From contig CAUJNA010001446.1 in assembly GCA_963377175.1 (NCBI GenBank), positions 1,626,065-1,690,064 of the forward strand: a stretch of 64,000 bases of DNA. Direction: 5' to 3'. Shown piece after piece: positions 22,313 to 32,182 of this stretch. Position numbers and translations under genes: made by a program. Numbering within the stretch: position 1 is the stretch's first letter; each line of letters begins with the position of its first letter. Origin of the DNA: Effrenium voratum (Eukaryota; Sar; Dinophyceae; Suessiales; Symbiodiniaceae). Below the pieces are notes generated by a model. That model was not told the origin of the DNA, ran no database searches, and was given only the letters and a program-made list of their open reading frames with translations.

Positions 22313-22444
22313 ATTCAGCGGGGGCAACGGCCCTCCGACGATCTGACAAAAATCGCCGGGCGACAGGGCGAACTCCGACTCGGTCTTCGCCACAGCAGCC
22401 TGCTGAGCGATGGCGTCCACGGTGGCGCCAGCTGTTATGCCCGC
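22313..22444 (-). CDS. Internal exon, unidentified protein
   Basis: Minus-strand frame of 44 codons after CTTGGCAG|GCGGGC, ending near CTGAAT|GTCGGT. The peptide contains ITAGATVDAIAQQAAVAK and SEFALSPGDFCQIVGGPLP, with nearly all third positions G or C. It is Ala/Gly-rich, followed by a segment with one Cys; no family recognised. The donor is tentative because the frame stays open for some codons beyond. It lies 2.2 kb upstream of the RCC1 model on the same strand and ends in phase 0, while RCC1 exon 1 starts mid-codon, so it is not directly spliced to it. Confidence 0.6.
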
Positions 22445-22472
22445 CTGCCAAGCTTAGCCACCGACAGAAACT

Positions 22473-22586
22473 TGGTTGACGTTGGAAGGGGAGCACAAAT
22501 TGATGAAACAACTAGTAGTTGAGTGGGGATTTTCAACCACTAAACCACAAGAAGCAAACATGTAAAATGTTTCCCAACAACACACA
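22473..22586. repeat. Family K element
   Basis: TTGACGTTGGAAGGGGAGC, then GTAGTTGAGTGG, then CAACCACTAAACCAC and TGTTTCCCAACAAC. The same order of blocks occurs at 30479, 43788 and 58039. Confidence 0.65.
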
Positions 22587-22591
22587 TGGTA

Positions 22592-22713
22592 ATGTTGACC
22601 CCAAATTCATCAACCCCCAGCTTATTGATATGGGGGTGTCCCTGGGTTTAGTGGGGGCATCATCACTTTTGGAGGGGAACACGTAAACTGGCGTTGATTA
22701 ATATGGGGTCAAC
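22592..22713. mobile_element. Family H element
   Basis: ATGTTGACCCCAAATTCATC to ATATGGGGTCAACA, with GGGGGTGTCCCTGGGTTTAG internally. Confidence 0.7.
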
Positions 22714-22801
22714 AGCTGGCCCCATGGGGTAGGCCCCCAACTGTTGTAGGGAAATACGTGGGATGTTGGGTACCCCTTCTCGCTCTCTGCGAATGAACAA
22801 T

Positions 22802-22891
22802 CCTGGATCGCCAGTTGCTGTTTGTTCACTTTACCTCAAAAACCGATCGCAACAGTGACTGAAAAGAGCGATCGCAACTTGGCTATCCAGG
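22802..22891 (+). mobile_element. Family B element with AT duplication
   Basis: CCTGGATCGCCAGTTGCTG to CAACTTGGCTATCCAGG with AT on both sides. It contains CGATCGCAACAGTGACTG. Confidence 0.8.
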
Positions 22892-22924
22892 ATCCAGTCT
22901 TTGTTTTTGTTTTGCCTTGCTCTC

Positions 22925-23090
22925 CGTGCTGCGCAGTGCCCGGCAATATCGCGTGACGCTGGCGAAATGAAACGCTTGACTACGCCGGCGGCCGAGGGCC
23001 ACAAACTTGCAAACCAGAGGTGCGTGTGCAATACGCAAGCCCATGGCCACCAACGTCAGGTGCCAGTAATATTGTCCGTTGCTCATATCA
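22925..23090 (-). CDS. Candidate exon, strand uncertain
   Basis: The minus frame gives MSNGQYYWHLTLVAMGL, then CKFVALGRRRSQAFHF with good GC3. The plus strand has a pyrimidine tract ending GCGCAG| and an open frame with MKRLTTPAAEGHKLANQRC. Only one can be right. Confidence 0.35.
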
Positions 23091-23416
23091 GGGACCCTAC
23101 CCATTTAATCTCTTTAAAGATTCATGTAAGGGCTGTTTGGGTCTCGATACGCACCCGAGGTTGCACACCAAGAGGCCAAAAGTGGCGTGTAGGGTCTTGA
23201 AAATGAGGCTGGGGTTGGCCTGCGCATACCCTTCCAGTTTGAAGGCCTAAGTTTGGGCAAAGTTGCGGGAAAGGGCATTTTGACCTACCCCCTATAAATG
23301 GCCTGGCTTCGGGTGGTTTCGCCTTCAACTACAAAGGGCTCCTGGTCTTCAACTTCTCGTCCCAGTTATTTTAGATATGGAACAAGGAAACCCTGTTGAG
23401 CAGTGGGAGCCCAAAT

Positions 23417-23497
23417 GGATGTGGCTCAAAACTCAAGAGCTGGGTACGCAGGTTTTAGTCTTTGGTTCCATATACGACATCTATTTGAGCCACAGCC
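23417..23497 (+). mobile_element. Family E element with AAAT duplication
   Basis: GGATGTGGCTCAAAACTC to ATTTGAGCCACAGCC, flanked by AAAT on both sides; the interior is shortened. Confidence 0.75.
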
Positions 23498-24077
23498 AAA
23501 TGCTTTCGGATGCCGCTCCATGAACTGCCCCGACCTTACCCTCATCTTCCTCGCTTGAAAGCCGACTTTGCAAAGCCAGGTCCGCCTGGAACGACCTCGG
23601 GCCAGGCCGTAAGGAAGCCTTGGGTTAAATACGGTCATGGGATTTTAGGGAGAGGATTTGGTTTGCTCCGCGTCTCCGAAATAAGCATCAGATTTCACAC
23701 CATGGTCTTTTTAAGGGCCGTGAGCTATGCTGGGGTAGTTGAGGCTTGACCCCTCAAAACTCCAACTCCAAAATGGGTTTTGTGAACTCCTTTTCTTTTC
23801 TATGGGTAGGTTTTTCGGGTCCGATCGGTACCTACGTAAAACAAAGGTAGCTGAAACTCACTGGGCGAGGTAATTTCGGGGACCTCAAACTGATTACCCA
23901 TAAAAAGGTCGGATTTCACCCATTCCCTATTTTCTCCGGCGTTCTAACCCATATTTTTCAGTTGGATTTTTGGCCTCAAACCCCACGTTTACGTTGGACT
24001 TTTTCGGTGTTCAGGTCCTTTTTGCTTGTTTAAGCTGGGCAGAACCCATGTTTCATTTGGACATTTCTCGGCTCCAG

Positions 24078-24289
24078 GCCTCCTTTCCGCGCTTTCCGTT
24101 TGGGCGCAACAAATCCACGCGGCGTCGAAGCGAACCCGTCGACCTGCGTCGCATTCGGAGCGCCTGGCTCAGGGACTTCTCGAGCTCCAGGCGCCGCGCG
24201 CGGAAGACGAGCTGCAGAAAGCGCTGGCCGAAGCGCCGCTGGGCCGCCGCCTTCCTCGACGCGCGGCTACGGACGCGCCCGGGAGGCAG
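24078..24289 (+). CDS. Internal exon, unidentified Ala/Arg/Leu-rich protein
   Basis: Plus-strand exon of 212 nt between GGCTCCAG|GCCTCC and GGAGGCAG|GCGCCG (GC donor). The frame gives SALSVWAQQIHAASKRTRR, then ERLAQGLLELQAPRAEDELQ and ALAEAPLGRRLPRRAATD. Third positions are nearly all G or C and the middle looks helical, perhaps coiled coil. No family recognised. Upstream and downstream exons were not found; sequence after 24300 is repeat-derived (family C from 24449). Confidence 0.6.
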
Positions 24290-24448
24290 GCGCCGAGCCC
24301 CGAAAAAAAGACCAAAACTAATGGCCAAGAATGGAAGTTGGGAAGAACTAGCTGGAGTACTTTGGAGACCCCCCCCCCAAAGAGAAAAAATGGGACTCGG
24401 GTGGCAACCAAAACATCGCTCTCAAGTCTGGAGCTGCTAGAGAAAACC

Positions 24449-24561
24449 GCCTCCGAGCCTCAAACAATTCCAACTGCCTTAAACATGGGTAATTGCAACC
24501 CGAAGAATATATGGGTACAATTTCCCCATGTTTAAGTTGGCAGTTTGAGGCTCGGTCCAGG
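24449..24561. repeat. Family C element, diverged
   Basis: GAGCCTCAAACAATTCC to GGCAGTTTGAGGCTCGGTCCAGG with ACATGGGTAATTGCAACCC internally; the arms are family-C-like, but the left CCTGG is lost. Confidence 0.5.
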
Positions 24562-25219
24562 TAGTCATAAAAATAGAGAGTTCACCAACCATATCATGAC
24601 CCATTTTGAAAATTGGTTGTGCTCAACATGCCTCCAAATACCAACCTGGGCTGAACCTGGAAGATCTACCCATAAACACATGAAAAGAACTTCAGGAACC
24701 ACAACTTTCAACAATAACTTTCAGCAATTTCAGACCTGGACCCGAATTTTGAAAATAGGAATTCACCAACCATAACTTTGTCGAAGTTGGCATTTTGAGG
24801 GTGGTGCCTTTTTGCAGGGACTGACATGGCCCCATGTTTCAGTTGGCATTTTCAGGGTCCAGGAACCTTGTTTGAGGGTATGAAGACAAATGCCTGACGA
24901 AGGAGTTGTGTTTGCCATAAGCAAAAGCAAGAACTTAGGTATTGGGAGCAATTCAGGGGCCCAGTTTTGGTTCCCCAAGGCCCCGCAAAAAAAGAAAACG
25001 GGTGTCTTGGGTGGCCACTTTGAGCCACCGATCCAAACCACCAACTCATATCCTGAGTGGGTTGGCCAAACAAGTCCAAAACTGTGTGGTTGCCCACGAA
25101 ACTGGCGCAGATCCGAACAGTGACCCACTGGTCTGAAACGGAACTCAATCAGAAGTGAGCGAATTCAATGGACGTGAAAACATACATGCCGGGACCCTCA
25201 CAAATCCAACTAAGAATTA

Positions 25220-25316
25220 CCTAGCTAGCAAGTTGCTGATTTTTTTGTCAGTCACTGCTGCGATCGGTTTTGGGGGTAAAGCGCATGGAAAAAAACGATC
25301 GCAACTGGCGATCCAG
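25220..25316. mobile_element. Family B element, reverse orientation
   Basis: CCTAGCTAGCAAGTTGC to GCAACTGGCGATCCAG with CAGTCACTGCTGCGATCGG in the middle. Confidence 0.7.
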
Positions 25317-25554
25317 CTATGTTATTGTTGCAACCAACAAGTATGGTTGGTGCATTCCAACTTGTTTATGGGTGGTTCGAGGGTCCAGCCACCCCTTCTT
25401 GGTAGCTTTCAGGGGAAGCCAACAGGAAAAACCCAACTTTTCCATCATCGTTCTGATCAAAAACCTGATCCGTTGTCCCTGGATTTGTCTGGAAAGAAAT
25501 ACATGGAAGGTACCCCTAGAATTTCGGGGGCTGATTTTTTCCGCTTGGCTTCAG

Positions 25555-25675
25555 CTCACCGACCTTGCTCTCCGGGGAAAGCTGCACCGAGCACGAGCTG
25601 CCACTCGCCAAGCACACTTGCACCTCCATCGGCAAGCGCAGGGAAAGGCCGCAGCCCCGAGAAACCAGTCACCTG
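25555..25675 (+). CDS. Candidate exon ending at a family C element
   Basis: TTGGCTTCAG| acceptor, then a frame with very high GC3 reading LSGESCTEHELPLAKHTCTS; a second frame (TDLALRGKLHRARAATRQAH) is also open. The right edge coincides with the family-C element, whose CCTG|GACC gives a GA donor. Confidence 0.45.
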
Positions 25676-25770
25676 GACCCTCAAACTACCCATGTCAGGC
25701 TAGAACGCAAGTGGGGCTACTATTGATTTGGGGCTATAACTCATGTTCAACGGAATCTGGTGGGTTCAGG
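25672..25770. mobile_element. Family C element at an exon edge
   Basis: CCTGGACCCTCAAACTACCC to GGTGGGTTCAGG; a plausible intron start for the preceding exon. Confidence 0.65.
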
Positions 25771-26374
25771 TACGCCCCACTCCAAATGCTACCTTCGATG
25801 CACAACAACGTTCAACAAATAACGCATCATCCTTTTCGGCAACTCCGTCTCTGCTTTCAGCTTGAGCTGAACGGCCGCGCTGGTCAAGCGTTCGCAACTT
25901 CCTGAGTGGATTAATTCCCATTTGCTTAATAACTCCTGGAAAAGAACCGCAGTTCCAGTGAAACGACCCTCCAAATACCCTTCAAACTTGGCGTTTGCCC
26001 CAAGATAGAGTTTGTGAAATCATTATATTTTTTATTGTTATTTTAAGGATCTAGATTGGCCTCCGCTTAAAAACGTCCAAACGGGTACCATCCAGTTTTT
26101 TTGTAGTTCAAGGGTAAACACGTCCAAAAGGGGCACCCTCGACAAAAGACACACCCGCTGGACCCTCACACTTCCCTCAAACAAGGAAATTCACCCCATT
26201 TCATTTTGGGCCAATATGTTATATCCCATTGCTCAGGATATTTTGAGGGATCCACCCCTACAAACATGACTAAAGTACACACACACACAGGTTTAAGAGA
26301 GGGCCGCTCCAGGTCAGCTCTGTAAACACGTTGGGAACCTTTCGTGGATCCGAAAGGTGGAAATCGACATGCTC

Positions 26375-26480
26375 GACATAGGTTTCCTTTTAGGGGAAAC
26401 AGATGGCCCTGGTAGATGATTAAACCACCAGGTAAACCAGGGCCATCTATTTTCTAGCAAAACAACCAAAAAAGGACACC
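26375..26480. repeat. Inverted-repeat element (AGATGGCCCTGG arms)
   Basis: AGATGGCCCTGG and CCAGGGCCATCT arms, with TCCTTTTAGGGGAAAC at the left. A related copy is at about 42596-42670. Confidence 0.65.
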
Positions 26481-26518
26481 TATGATGCTGGATCTCTCCA
26501 AATGTCAACTTCTCAAAC

Positions 26519-26735
26519 TCATACTCCTGTGGCTCCCGTGTTACGAAGCCACAGAGCGTCACAAAATATCCCAACAAGGTCAGCATGGCTCTCTAAGAGT
26601 CTGCATGAGATGAAGTCGATATCTTCACAGCCTGCTTGGTCATGCTTGGCCATAAGCCGGCCGCCCATCGCAAGGGGCCAGGAGGTCGTTCGGCCAGGGT
26701 GGTATATGGTCAGTAACCTCGGTCTTGACCCACAG
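26519..26735 (-). CDS. Weak candidate exon
   Basis: Two overlapping minus-strand frames are open, one reading MGGRLMAKHDQAGCEDIDF and the other EPQEYEFEKLTFGEIQHHR further on. They differ in frame; neither has clear splice sites at both ends. It could be a decayed gene. Confidence 0.25.
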
Positions 26736-27156
26736 AGTATGCTTTGAGCATCACCCCACAAAAAGTAAACTCATCCAAGATTAGCCCCCAAAAGTAACCA
26801 CCTGAACTCTCAAAATTACTTCAACTAGTGATAGGCCCCCAAATTGTTGGATTTCAAGTGACCTTTAGTCCAGGAAGAGGGGGTTTCGGAGTATACGCCA
26901 CTTATACAAGGGTATATACTCCCCTAACTTGCGCTTACATTCATGACAACAATATATCATCCTAAACCTCCAAAGCGAATGGCAACTTGACTATAGGGTA
27001 ACTAAGGTCGGTGCCCTTACAACCATGGTTGTATGACCTACTGACCCGAACCCTCAACATTCCCTCAAAAAAAACTTCACCCCATCATGTTGGGGCTGTA
27101 ACCATTTTTTTGGGGGAATTTTGAGGGTCCGGGCACGGTATTCGTGGCAAACAAAT

Positions 27157-27263
27157 CTACGTCCTCCAGTAGAGAGGTTAGAATAAGGGTACCCTTTTTC
27201 TGCAGTCTATTTTAGTAGGGGACCTCCCCTAAAAAAATGGTAAAAGGGCAATACTGGACCTAG
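27157..27263 (+). mobile_element. Family A element with AAAT duplication
   Basis: CTACGTCCTCCAGTAGAGAG to CAATACTGGACCTAG with AAAT immediately on each side. Its right end is 28 bp from the minus-strand exon at 27292-27385. Confidence 0.8.
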
Positions 27264-27291
27264 AAATGAATGGCGGCGAGAAGGACTTGGC

Positions 27292-27385
27292 CTCCGCAGC
27301 AGCTGGTTCTCCTCTCGGATGAAGGCTGCCTCATCCCCAGAGATGGCCTGGCGTGAGCGCCGGAAGCGCGCCTCGGACTCTTCTG
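27292..27385 (-). CDS. Internal exon, charged helical protein
   Basis: Minus-strand exon between GCTTCAG|CAGAAG and GCGGAG|GCCAAG (GC donor). The peptide is about 31 residues, including EESEARFRRSRQAISGDEAA and FIREENQLLR, rich in E and R and probably helical or coiled coil. Nearly every codon ends in G or C. It lies about 1 kb downstream of another minus-strand gene's stop (28392), so it belongs to a different gene. Function unknown. Confidence 0.6.
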
Positions 27386-27741
27386 CTGAAGCAGCTGATT
27401 GGTGGTGACGGTGGTTTGGTTTTTTGGTTTGGTGGTTTGGTGGTTGGGCTTTTTGGTGGTTTGGTGGTTTGGTGGCTCAGGGGTGGTTCTCCATCCCTCT
27501 ACAAGAACCAGGACCCCGAAAACCTGGAATCATCTTGAGACAGGCCCAAACACTTCAGCTATGGGTTTCTGTCCTTCTTGAGGGTACCCTTGTTGCGGCT
27601 GGTGCATTTCATCCAGGGAAACCAACAAAACACAGCCAGCCCCTTGTAGTTTGACACGTACCCAAAACAGGCCATGAGTTTGGTAGGGAACCAGGTCTCA
27701 AAAGTGGTTGAACATGAATCCCTCCCGCCCCGAATTGTGAG

Positions 27742-28002
27742 GCAAGCTGTATCACTGTACAAGCAGAGTGGCCGCGGCAAATATTGTGCGAACAGGCGTT
27801 CTCCCTGGAGGTGTCGGTGCTACAGAGAGTGGCAGGGCTCAAAGCCATTTTCCCATTTGTGGAGTCGGCCTCTTACAATGCTGGGGTGCGTGCAACGATG
27901 CCCATTGAGCTGGTCATCGACATGAAGCAAGGCGTGATACTTTTCTTGTCTGAATCCGATGTTATGTCGACGTCCGACATCGTCCCCAACGTGGCTCTTT
28001 AG
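27742..28002 (+). pseudogene. RNA 2'-phosphotransferase (Tpt1/KptA)-like fragment, frameshifted
   Basis: Begins after TTGTGAG|. The first frame reads KLYHCTSRVAAANIVRTGVL, then PGG and SGRAQSHF. A +1/-2 shift in the run ATTTTCCC (27847-27854) moves to a second frame reading PFVESASYNAGVRAT, then PIELVIDMKQGVILFLSES, and TAG at 28000-28002. The order YHxTS, GVLPGG, GRAxxHF, PxELVIDM, LSxSDV matches the C-terminal half of Tpt1/KptA, which removes the splice-junction 2'-phosphate from tRNA using NAD+. The N-terminal part with the first catalytic Arg-His is absent, as are about three residues between MKQ and GVI. Either a decayed copy or a sequencing slip. Family assignment is by motif memory, not alignment. 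Confidence 0.5.
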
Positions 28003-28391
28003 ACTTTAGCTTTTTGGGAAATCAAGGGTTTTCCTCTGAATCCACAAAAAGTTTTCAACTTTTTGCAGAGGGGTCAACAGCAACCATTTTTTGGGGGTTG
28101 GTTTCAAGAGGACTTAAAGGAAAACCACCTATTTTGAGGGTTCCCCTATTTTGTCGGGCTGACCCGAAACGTCCTCCAACGGAGACAAAGCCAAACCAGC
28201 TTTGCGTGCTTCTTCCGGGAGATGTTTCCGGTACACAGCCGAAACCAGTTTGCACTTGCGGGTGAAATCCTCTTTTTAGGGTAGTTTGAGGGTCCAGATC
28301 ACTTCATGCAGTTGCCGCTCATTCTCCTGTATTGGTCCCAAACATAGGGTCGAGCGTCTGGCTTTCACGCCTTAGTGCACCGATTGTGCAG

Positions 28392-28747
28392 TCAAGTCGG
28401 AGGAGGAGCCTTTGGCGCAGCTTTCATCTCCAATGCCTCGAGGCGGGAGAGCTCATCCGTGAGCATCTTCTGATCCACACCGGCAATGCCGACGCAGCTC
28501 AAGAACTGCTCCTTGTTGTCCTTCGAGAGCTTGTCGATCCTCGACATCAAGTAGGTCAGCAAGCTTGCCTCGATGGCAGCAGCTTCCATGCCCAACTTGA
28601 TCTGATCCATGACGGACCCCGAAGAAGACGCAGCAGCGCTCCTGGCTCCAAGCTTTGCCTGATCAAGGATGGCCTTGTACTCGGGCAAGCTTTGGTGCTT
28701 ATTATTTTCTTGGACCAAGTCGAGCCAATCAGAGAAACAGTGTGCTC
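28392..28747 (-). CDS. 3' terminal exon, unidentified helical protein
   Basis: Minus-strand exon from GCTGTCAG|GAGCAC to a TGA at 28394-28392, 117 codons, with strong GC3 bias. The peptide has HCFSDWLDLVQENNKH, then LPEYKAILDQAKLGARSAAA, a Ser-rich linker, DQIKLGMEAAAIEASLLTYL, MSRIDKLSKDNKEQFLSCVG, DELSRLEALEMKAA and a PKAPPPT C-terminus. It is mostly helical and soluble, with an acidic/basic heptad-like pattern. No family recognised. Upstream exons are not assigned; the 3' flank is ordinary repeat DNA. Confidence 0.7.
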
Positions 28748-30113
28748 CTGACAGCACATTGGTAAGGGAACATTCACTTTGCACCCCGCGCTACTTCAAA
28801 TTGTCTAGGATGAAACGTACGTGACGACTTGTTGCTTGTTCAAAGGGAACACAAACGAAACCAAACATGGCGAATGGGCACACCGGTTGGCCAAGTCTAG
28901 CAATGTTCGGGAATTATATCCAACAAACATTTGTCCAGCGTGTTCCGACATTCACCCTCCAGTTGCTTAAGCCCCTGGACAAACTCCAGCAGTGATAGAG
29001 TCCCTTTAAACTCAACAGAACAAACCCAACAACATCCTGAACCGCAAAAATAATATCACTGAACGTGATGGAAAGACAACTAATATTCCACGCTTCATTT
29101 CGGTGCGTCAGAGGGGCTTTCGCTCCAAAAATCCGGGTGTCTCGTGGACGACCAAACACCAACCCCGTCGGTGCCTCGGTGCCAGTTTCAGGCCTCGAGA
29201 GGAAGGAATCAAAAGGGCCCTTCAAGGGGGGGCTTCGAGGGAGGCTGAGGGGAAATGCGGGGTTGAAGCTTTAAAATGGGCTGTAGCAACCCAGAAACTA
29301 TGGAATTGGTGAAATCAACCATGTTCAAGTTGGTATTTTGTGGGTCCAGGGTGTGTTCCCCCCCCCCCATCCCCCCCCCCCCCCCCTGCCCACTTACATG
29401 GAACCTGAGGTTTCGGACAAGCTCCAGGTTTGGACTATTTTCTGTTAAAAGGAACCATCTGGTGGGTTCCATGTTGGTGGACAGGAGTTTTGGTTTGTCC
29501 TTCTGGTTCAACTTGAGAAGCATCCACATGGGCAAGTCAGTGAGTGCCCCTCCATGTGGGAGATTTTAGTGATTTACCCCGCGTCAGTCTCAAATAAAGC
29601 TCATGTGGGTGGGCCCCAGAATCCAGCAACAGTCCCGTCACTTGGCCGTTAGTTTAGATTTCGAAAAATGCTACCAAGGGGACATGTCCATCCCTATGTA
29701 TCCCAATGTAAAGGGTGTTTGACAATGGCACATATGAAATGCCAAACAACATGACCACCAGAAGCGCAAAGACGCTGTCTATGTGTTACGGGCGTTTCGC
29801 CGCTATGGTGAGTAACTTTCGCCAGTTTCCTTTGGGTGTGTAAACGGTGGCAAGCCCTTGTTCACCTACAAAACCAGGTGAATCACTTGACCAGGCAAAT
29901 AGAATCACTGAGATTGGTAACTGGGCTGACTTGGTTTACCATGGTTACCTACTTAAATGAACCCACCGGGTCGTCTTTTTTCTTGCGAGGCAAAAAATCG
30001 GTGTTGACTCGACACCTGCGGGACAGGGGTAAGGGGCCTTCATGTGTGAGCTCGTTTTGAAAATTGGAGAGCTGGTAACCATTGGTGCAGATATTAGAAC
30101 ATCAATAAACATA

Positions 30114-30211
30114 CCTGAACCTGAAAGAGCTACCCATAAAGATGGAAGAAATTCACCAACCGCAAATTTGGCAAATCACCCATTTGCAAAGTTCTATTTT
30201 GACGGTCCAGG
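30114..30211. mobile_element. Family C element with TA duplication
   Basis: CCTGAACCTGAAAGAGCTACC to TTTTGACGGTCCAGG with TA on both sides. Another microsatellite-like TATATTATATACATATATG follows. Confidence 0.7.
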
Positions 30212-30478
30212 TATATATTATATACATATATGTATATTTGTCAGGGGTACCTACTGTGATGATAGCCGACCCTACATATCATGTGCTTTGACCCCCAAAG
30301 ATCACATAAAATAAGGTGTTGCGACGGGAGCATCATCGAATTTGCCATGGGGTTGATTTGGCTTTTGGGTTCCGTCGTGGCTATTCAGACTGCTCGCGAA
30401 GGGTTACAACAAAAAACAACTGTATAGTAGAACCCCAAGCTGGTTGACACTATCCCCACTTGGTTGACCTGACAATTA

Positions 30479-30562
30479 ATGTTTTTGCAGTTCAGTGGTT
30501 GGATTTCCACCACTAAACCACCATAAGATCCAAAATGTAAAGCACGTTTCCCAACCACAGCC
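30479..30562. repeat. Family K element
   Basis: GCAGTTCAGTGGTTGGATTT, CACCACTAAACCACC and ACGTTTCCCAACCAC blocks in the family-K order; left end truncated. Confidence 0.6.
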
Positions 30563-30676
30563 ACGGCTGGGTCAACCTGTGTTGGCACCCGAGTGCTTAA
30601 GAGTTGAAACGTGAGGCACTTTCTTCCAATGTCCTGGACCCCTTACCTGCAACGTCCCTACCCACCATTCCTTTAA

Positions 30677-30880
30677 CAGACGGAACATGAAAAGAAAAAA
30701 CAAAAAACACCTTTTTTGTTTCAACGGAACATGGAAAAAAAGAAGACACAAACAAACACCTTGTTTTTTTTTCCACGGAACATGGAGAAAAAGGAAGAAG
30801 CAAAAAACAGCACGGCGTGCAGATGACCGCATAAATGTCATGCTGGGGCTTAACGGAACAGGGTAATAAGGAAGAAACAA
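30677..30880. repeat. Four diverged GGAACATGG-type tandem repeats
   Basis: Units near 30677, 30724, 30775 and 30853 each have (A)CGGAACA(T)GG followed by an A-rich tract with AAGAAG and AAACA(C/G)C. Two of the units share ACAGCAC(A/G)GCGTGC(A/G) further on (30806 and 30884). Confidence 0.65.
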
Positions 30881-30962
30881 GGACAGCACAGCGTGCGAAT
30901 GAACGAAAATACATCTCATGGGGCTTGCCCAGATGACCGCACTTGAGCCAGATGTTTAGATC

Positions 30963-31112
30963 ATGTTCACCCCATATGAATCAACCAACCAGTTTATGAA
31001 TCGGGGGGTGGTTTTGGCCCCAAAAGGGATCTGATTCCAACCACATTTTACCCAGAAATGGACACCCGAAGTTCATAAACTGGCTGGTTGATTAATATGC
31101 GGTCCACATGAT
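30963..31112. mobile_element. Family H element
   Basis: ATGTTCACCCCATATGAATC to ATTAATATGCGGTCCACATG with TCTGATTCCAACCAC internally. Confidence 0.6.
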
Positions 31113-31132
31113 TGTTGAGAATTCAGCAAATC

Positions 31133-31232
31133 CATTTGCTTAAGCCCCCTGAAAAAAACAAAAAACTTCCAGTAGCTATAGATCCCCGTCAAAACCAACA
31201 GGGGAAAATAGAGCATATTCTTAAGCGAATGG
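31133..31232. mobile_element. Family G element
   Basis: CATTTGCTTAAGCCCCCTG to CTTAAGCGAATGG with TTCCAGTAGCTATAGATCCC and AACCAACAGGGGAAAA. Confidence 0.75.
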
Positions 31233-31283
31233 AAGAAAAGTGTTTGGAATGAGAGGAAAACGCCGCCGCGGATTTTCTCTTAG

Positions 31284-31405
31284 CGCCGCGGAGTTGCGCG
31301 CGGCTCCACATTCTCTGGCGCACTGTGCACCGCTACTCACTACGTTCCGACTGGTCTCCCACAGAACAAGTCAAGGAGCGGTTGGGCCAAATTTGCGGTG
31401 GCCAA
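31284..31405 (+). CDS. Internal exon, unidentified protein
   Basis: Plus-strand exon between TTTTCTCTTAG| and CCAA|GTAAGC, the most canonical donor in the window. Forty codons with high GC3 include SCARLHILWRTVHRYSLRSD, then WSPTEQVKERLGQICGG. The frame stops at TAG two codons past the donor, which supports the splice. A family-A element begins six bases into the intron. No family recognised; neighbours unassigned. Confidence 0.65.
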
Positions 31406-31410
31406 GTAAG

Positions 31411-31531
31411 CTAGGTCCTCCAATACAGGGGTTAGAATAAGGGTACCAACTGTTCCTGTAGTCTACTTTAGTAGGGGAACCCCGGGAACCCCCCCAAAAA
31501 GTTAGTAAAAGGGCACTACTGGGGCACCTAG
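31411..31531 (+). mobile_element. Family A element at the start of an intron
   Basis: CTAGGTCCTCCAATACAGGG to CACTACTGGGGCACCTAG, beginning six bases after the donor at 31405/31406. If the repeat ends are taken as AGGTCC and CACCT, AGCT flanks both sides. Confidence 0.75.
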
Positions 31532-31596
31532 CTTAGGGTACCTGGACCCTCAACATACCCTAAACGTGGCATGTTCCCAAAATACCCTCAACATAC

Positions 31597-31680
31597 CCTC
31601 CAATAGAGAGGTCTACTTTAGTAGGGGAACCCTCCCCCAAAAAAGAAACGGTAAAAGTTGGCACTACTTACTGGACCTAG
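31597..31680 (+). repeat. Family A element, internally deleted
   Basis: CCTCCAATAGAGAGG joined to CTACTTTAGTAGGGGAAC, then the usual right end CTTACTGGACCTAG. The central part, including the GGGTACC block, is gone. Confidence 0.7.
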
Positions 31681-32082
31681 CAAGTCGGGAGGGGATCCTG
31701 ATCGGGATCTGAGGGTTGTAGAGTGCTTGTCCGTGAGCAGTTCACATCCGCAATCCAAGGGACAAATCAAACCCCAAAAGCACAAGTTTCAAACAGGGAA
31801 GCATTCGGGAATTAATGCTATTTGATTTTACATGTCCACCAAATTCTTTTAAGGTGGCTCCCTATCAAATGTCATAGCCATTTCTTTGGGGTTGGCCTCT
31901 TGCTAGTGTAATGATTTCTCGGGACAACTAACTTGGCGAATTTCTCACACCCGGCTTGCATGCTCAACTTATTAGTAAGCAGGTTATAACCAAGGTAACT
32001 GGTTGGCAACCGGGGTTTGGCATAAAAAGCCATGCTGCAAACAACTGCGAACCAGACGTAGGCAACGAACATCCAAGACGTC

Positions 32083-32182
32083 CATTTGGCTTAAGAACCC
32101 TGGAAAATGAGAGGATATGTCCAGTAGTGATAGATTCCCTCTCTAAAACCAACAGGGTGGGGAAACAACCTTAAGCAAATGG
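32083..32182. mobile_element. Family G element
   Basis: CATTTGGCTTAAGAACCC to CTTAAGCAAATGG with GTCCAGTAGTGATAGATTCC internally. Confidence 0.7.

Larger units (their letters stand above)
28760..31280. other. Non-coding stretch with repeats, no confident exon
   Basis: Contains a poly-C run with one T (about 29358-29386), family C (30114-30211), K and H copies and a set of diverged GGAACATGG repeats (30677-30880). A GC-richer patch at 29100-29270 has open frames on both strands but no clear splice sites. Confidence 0.55.
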
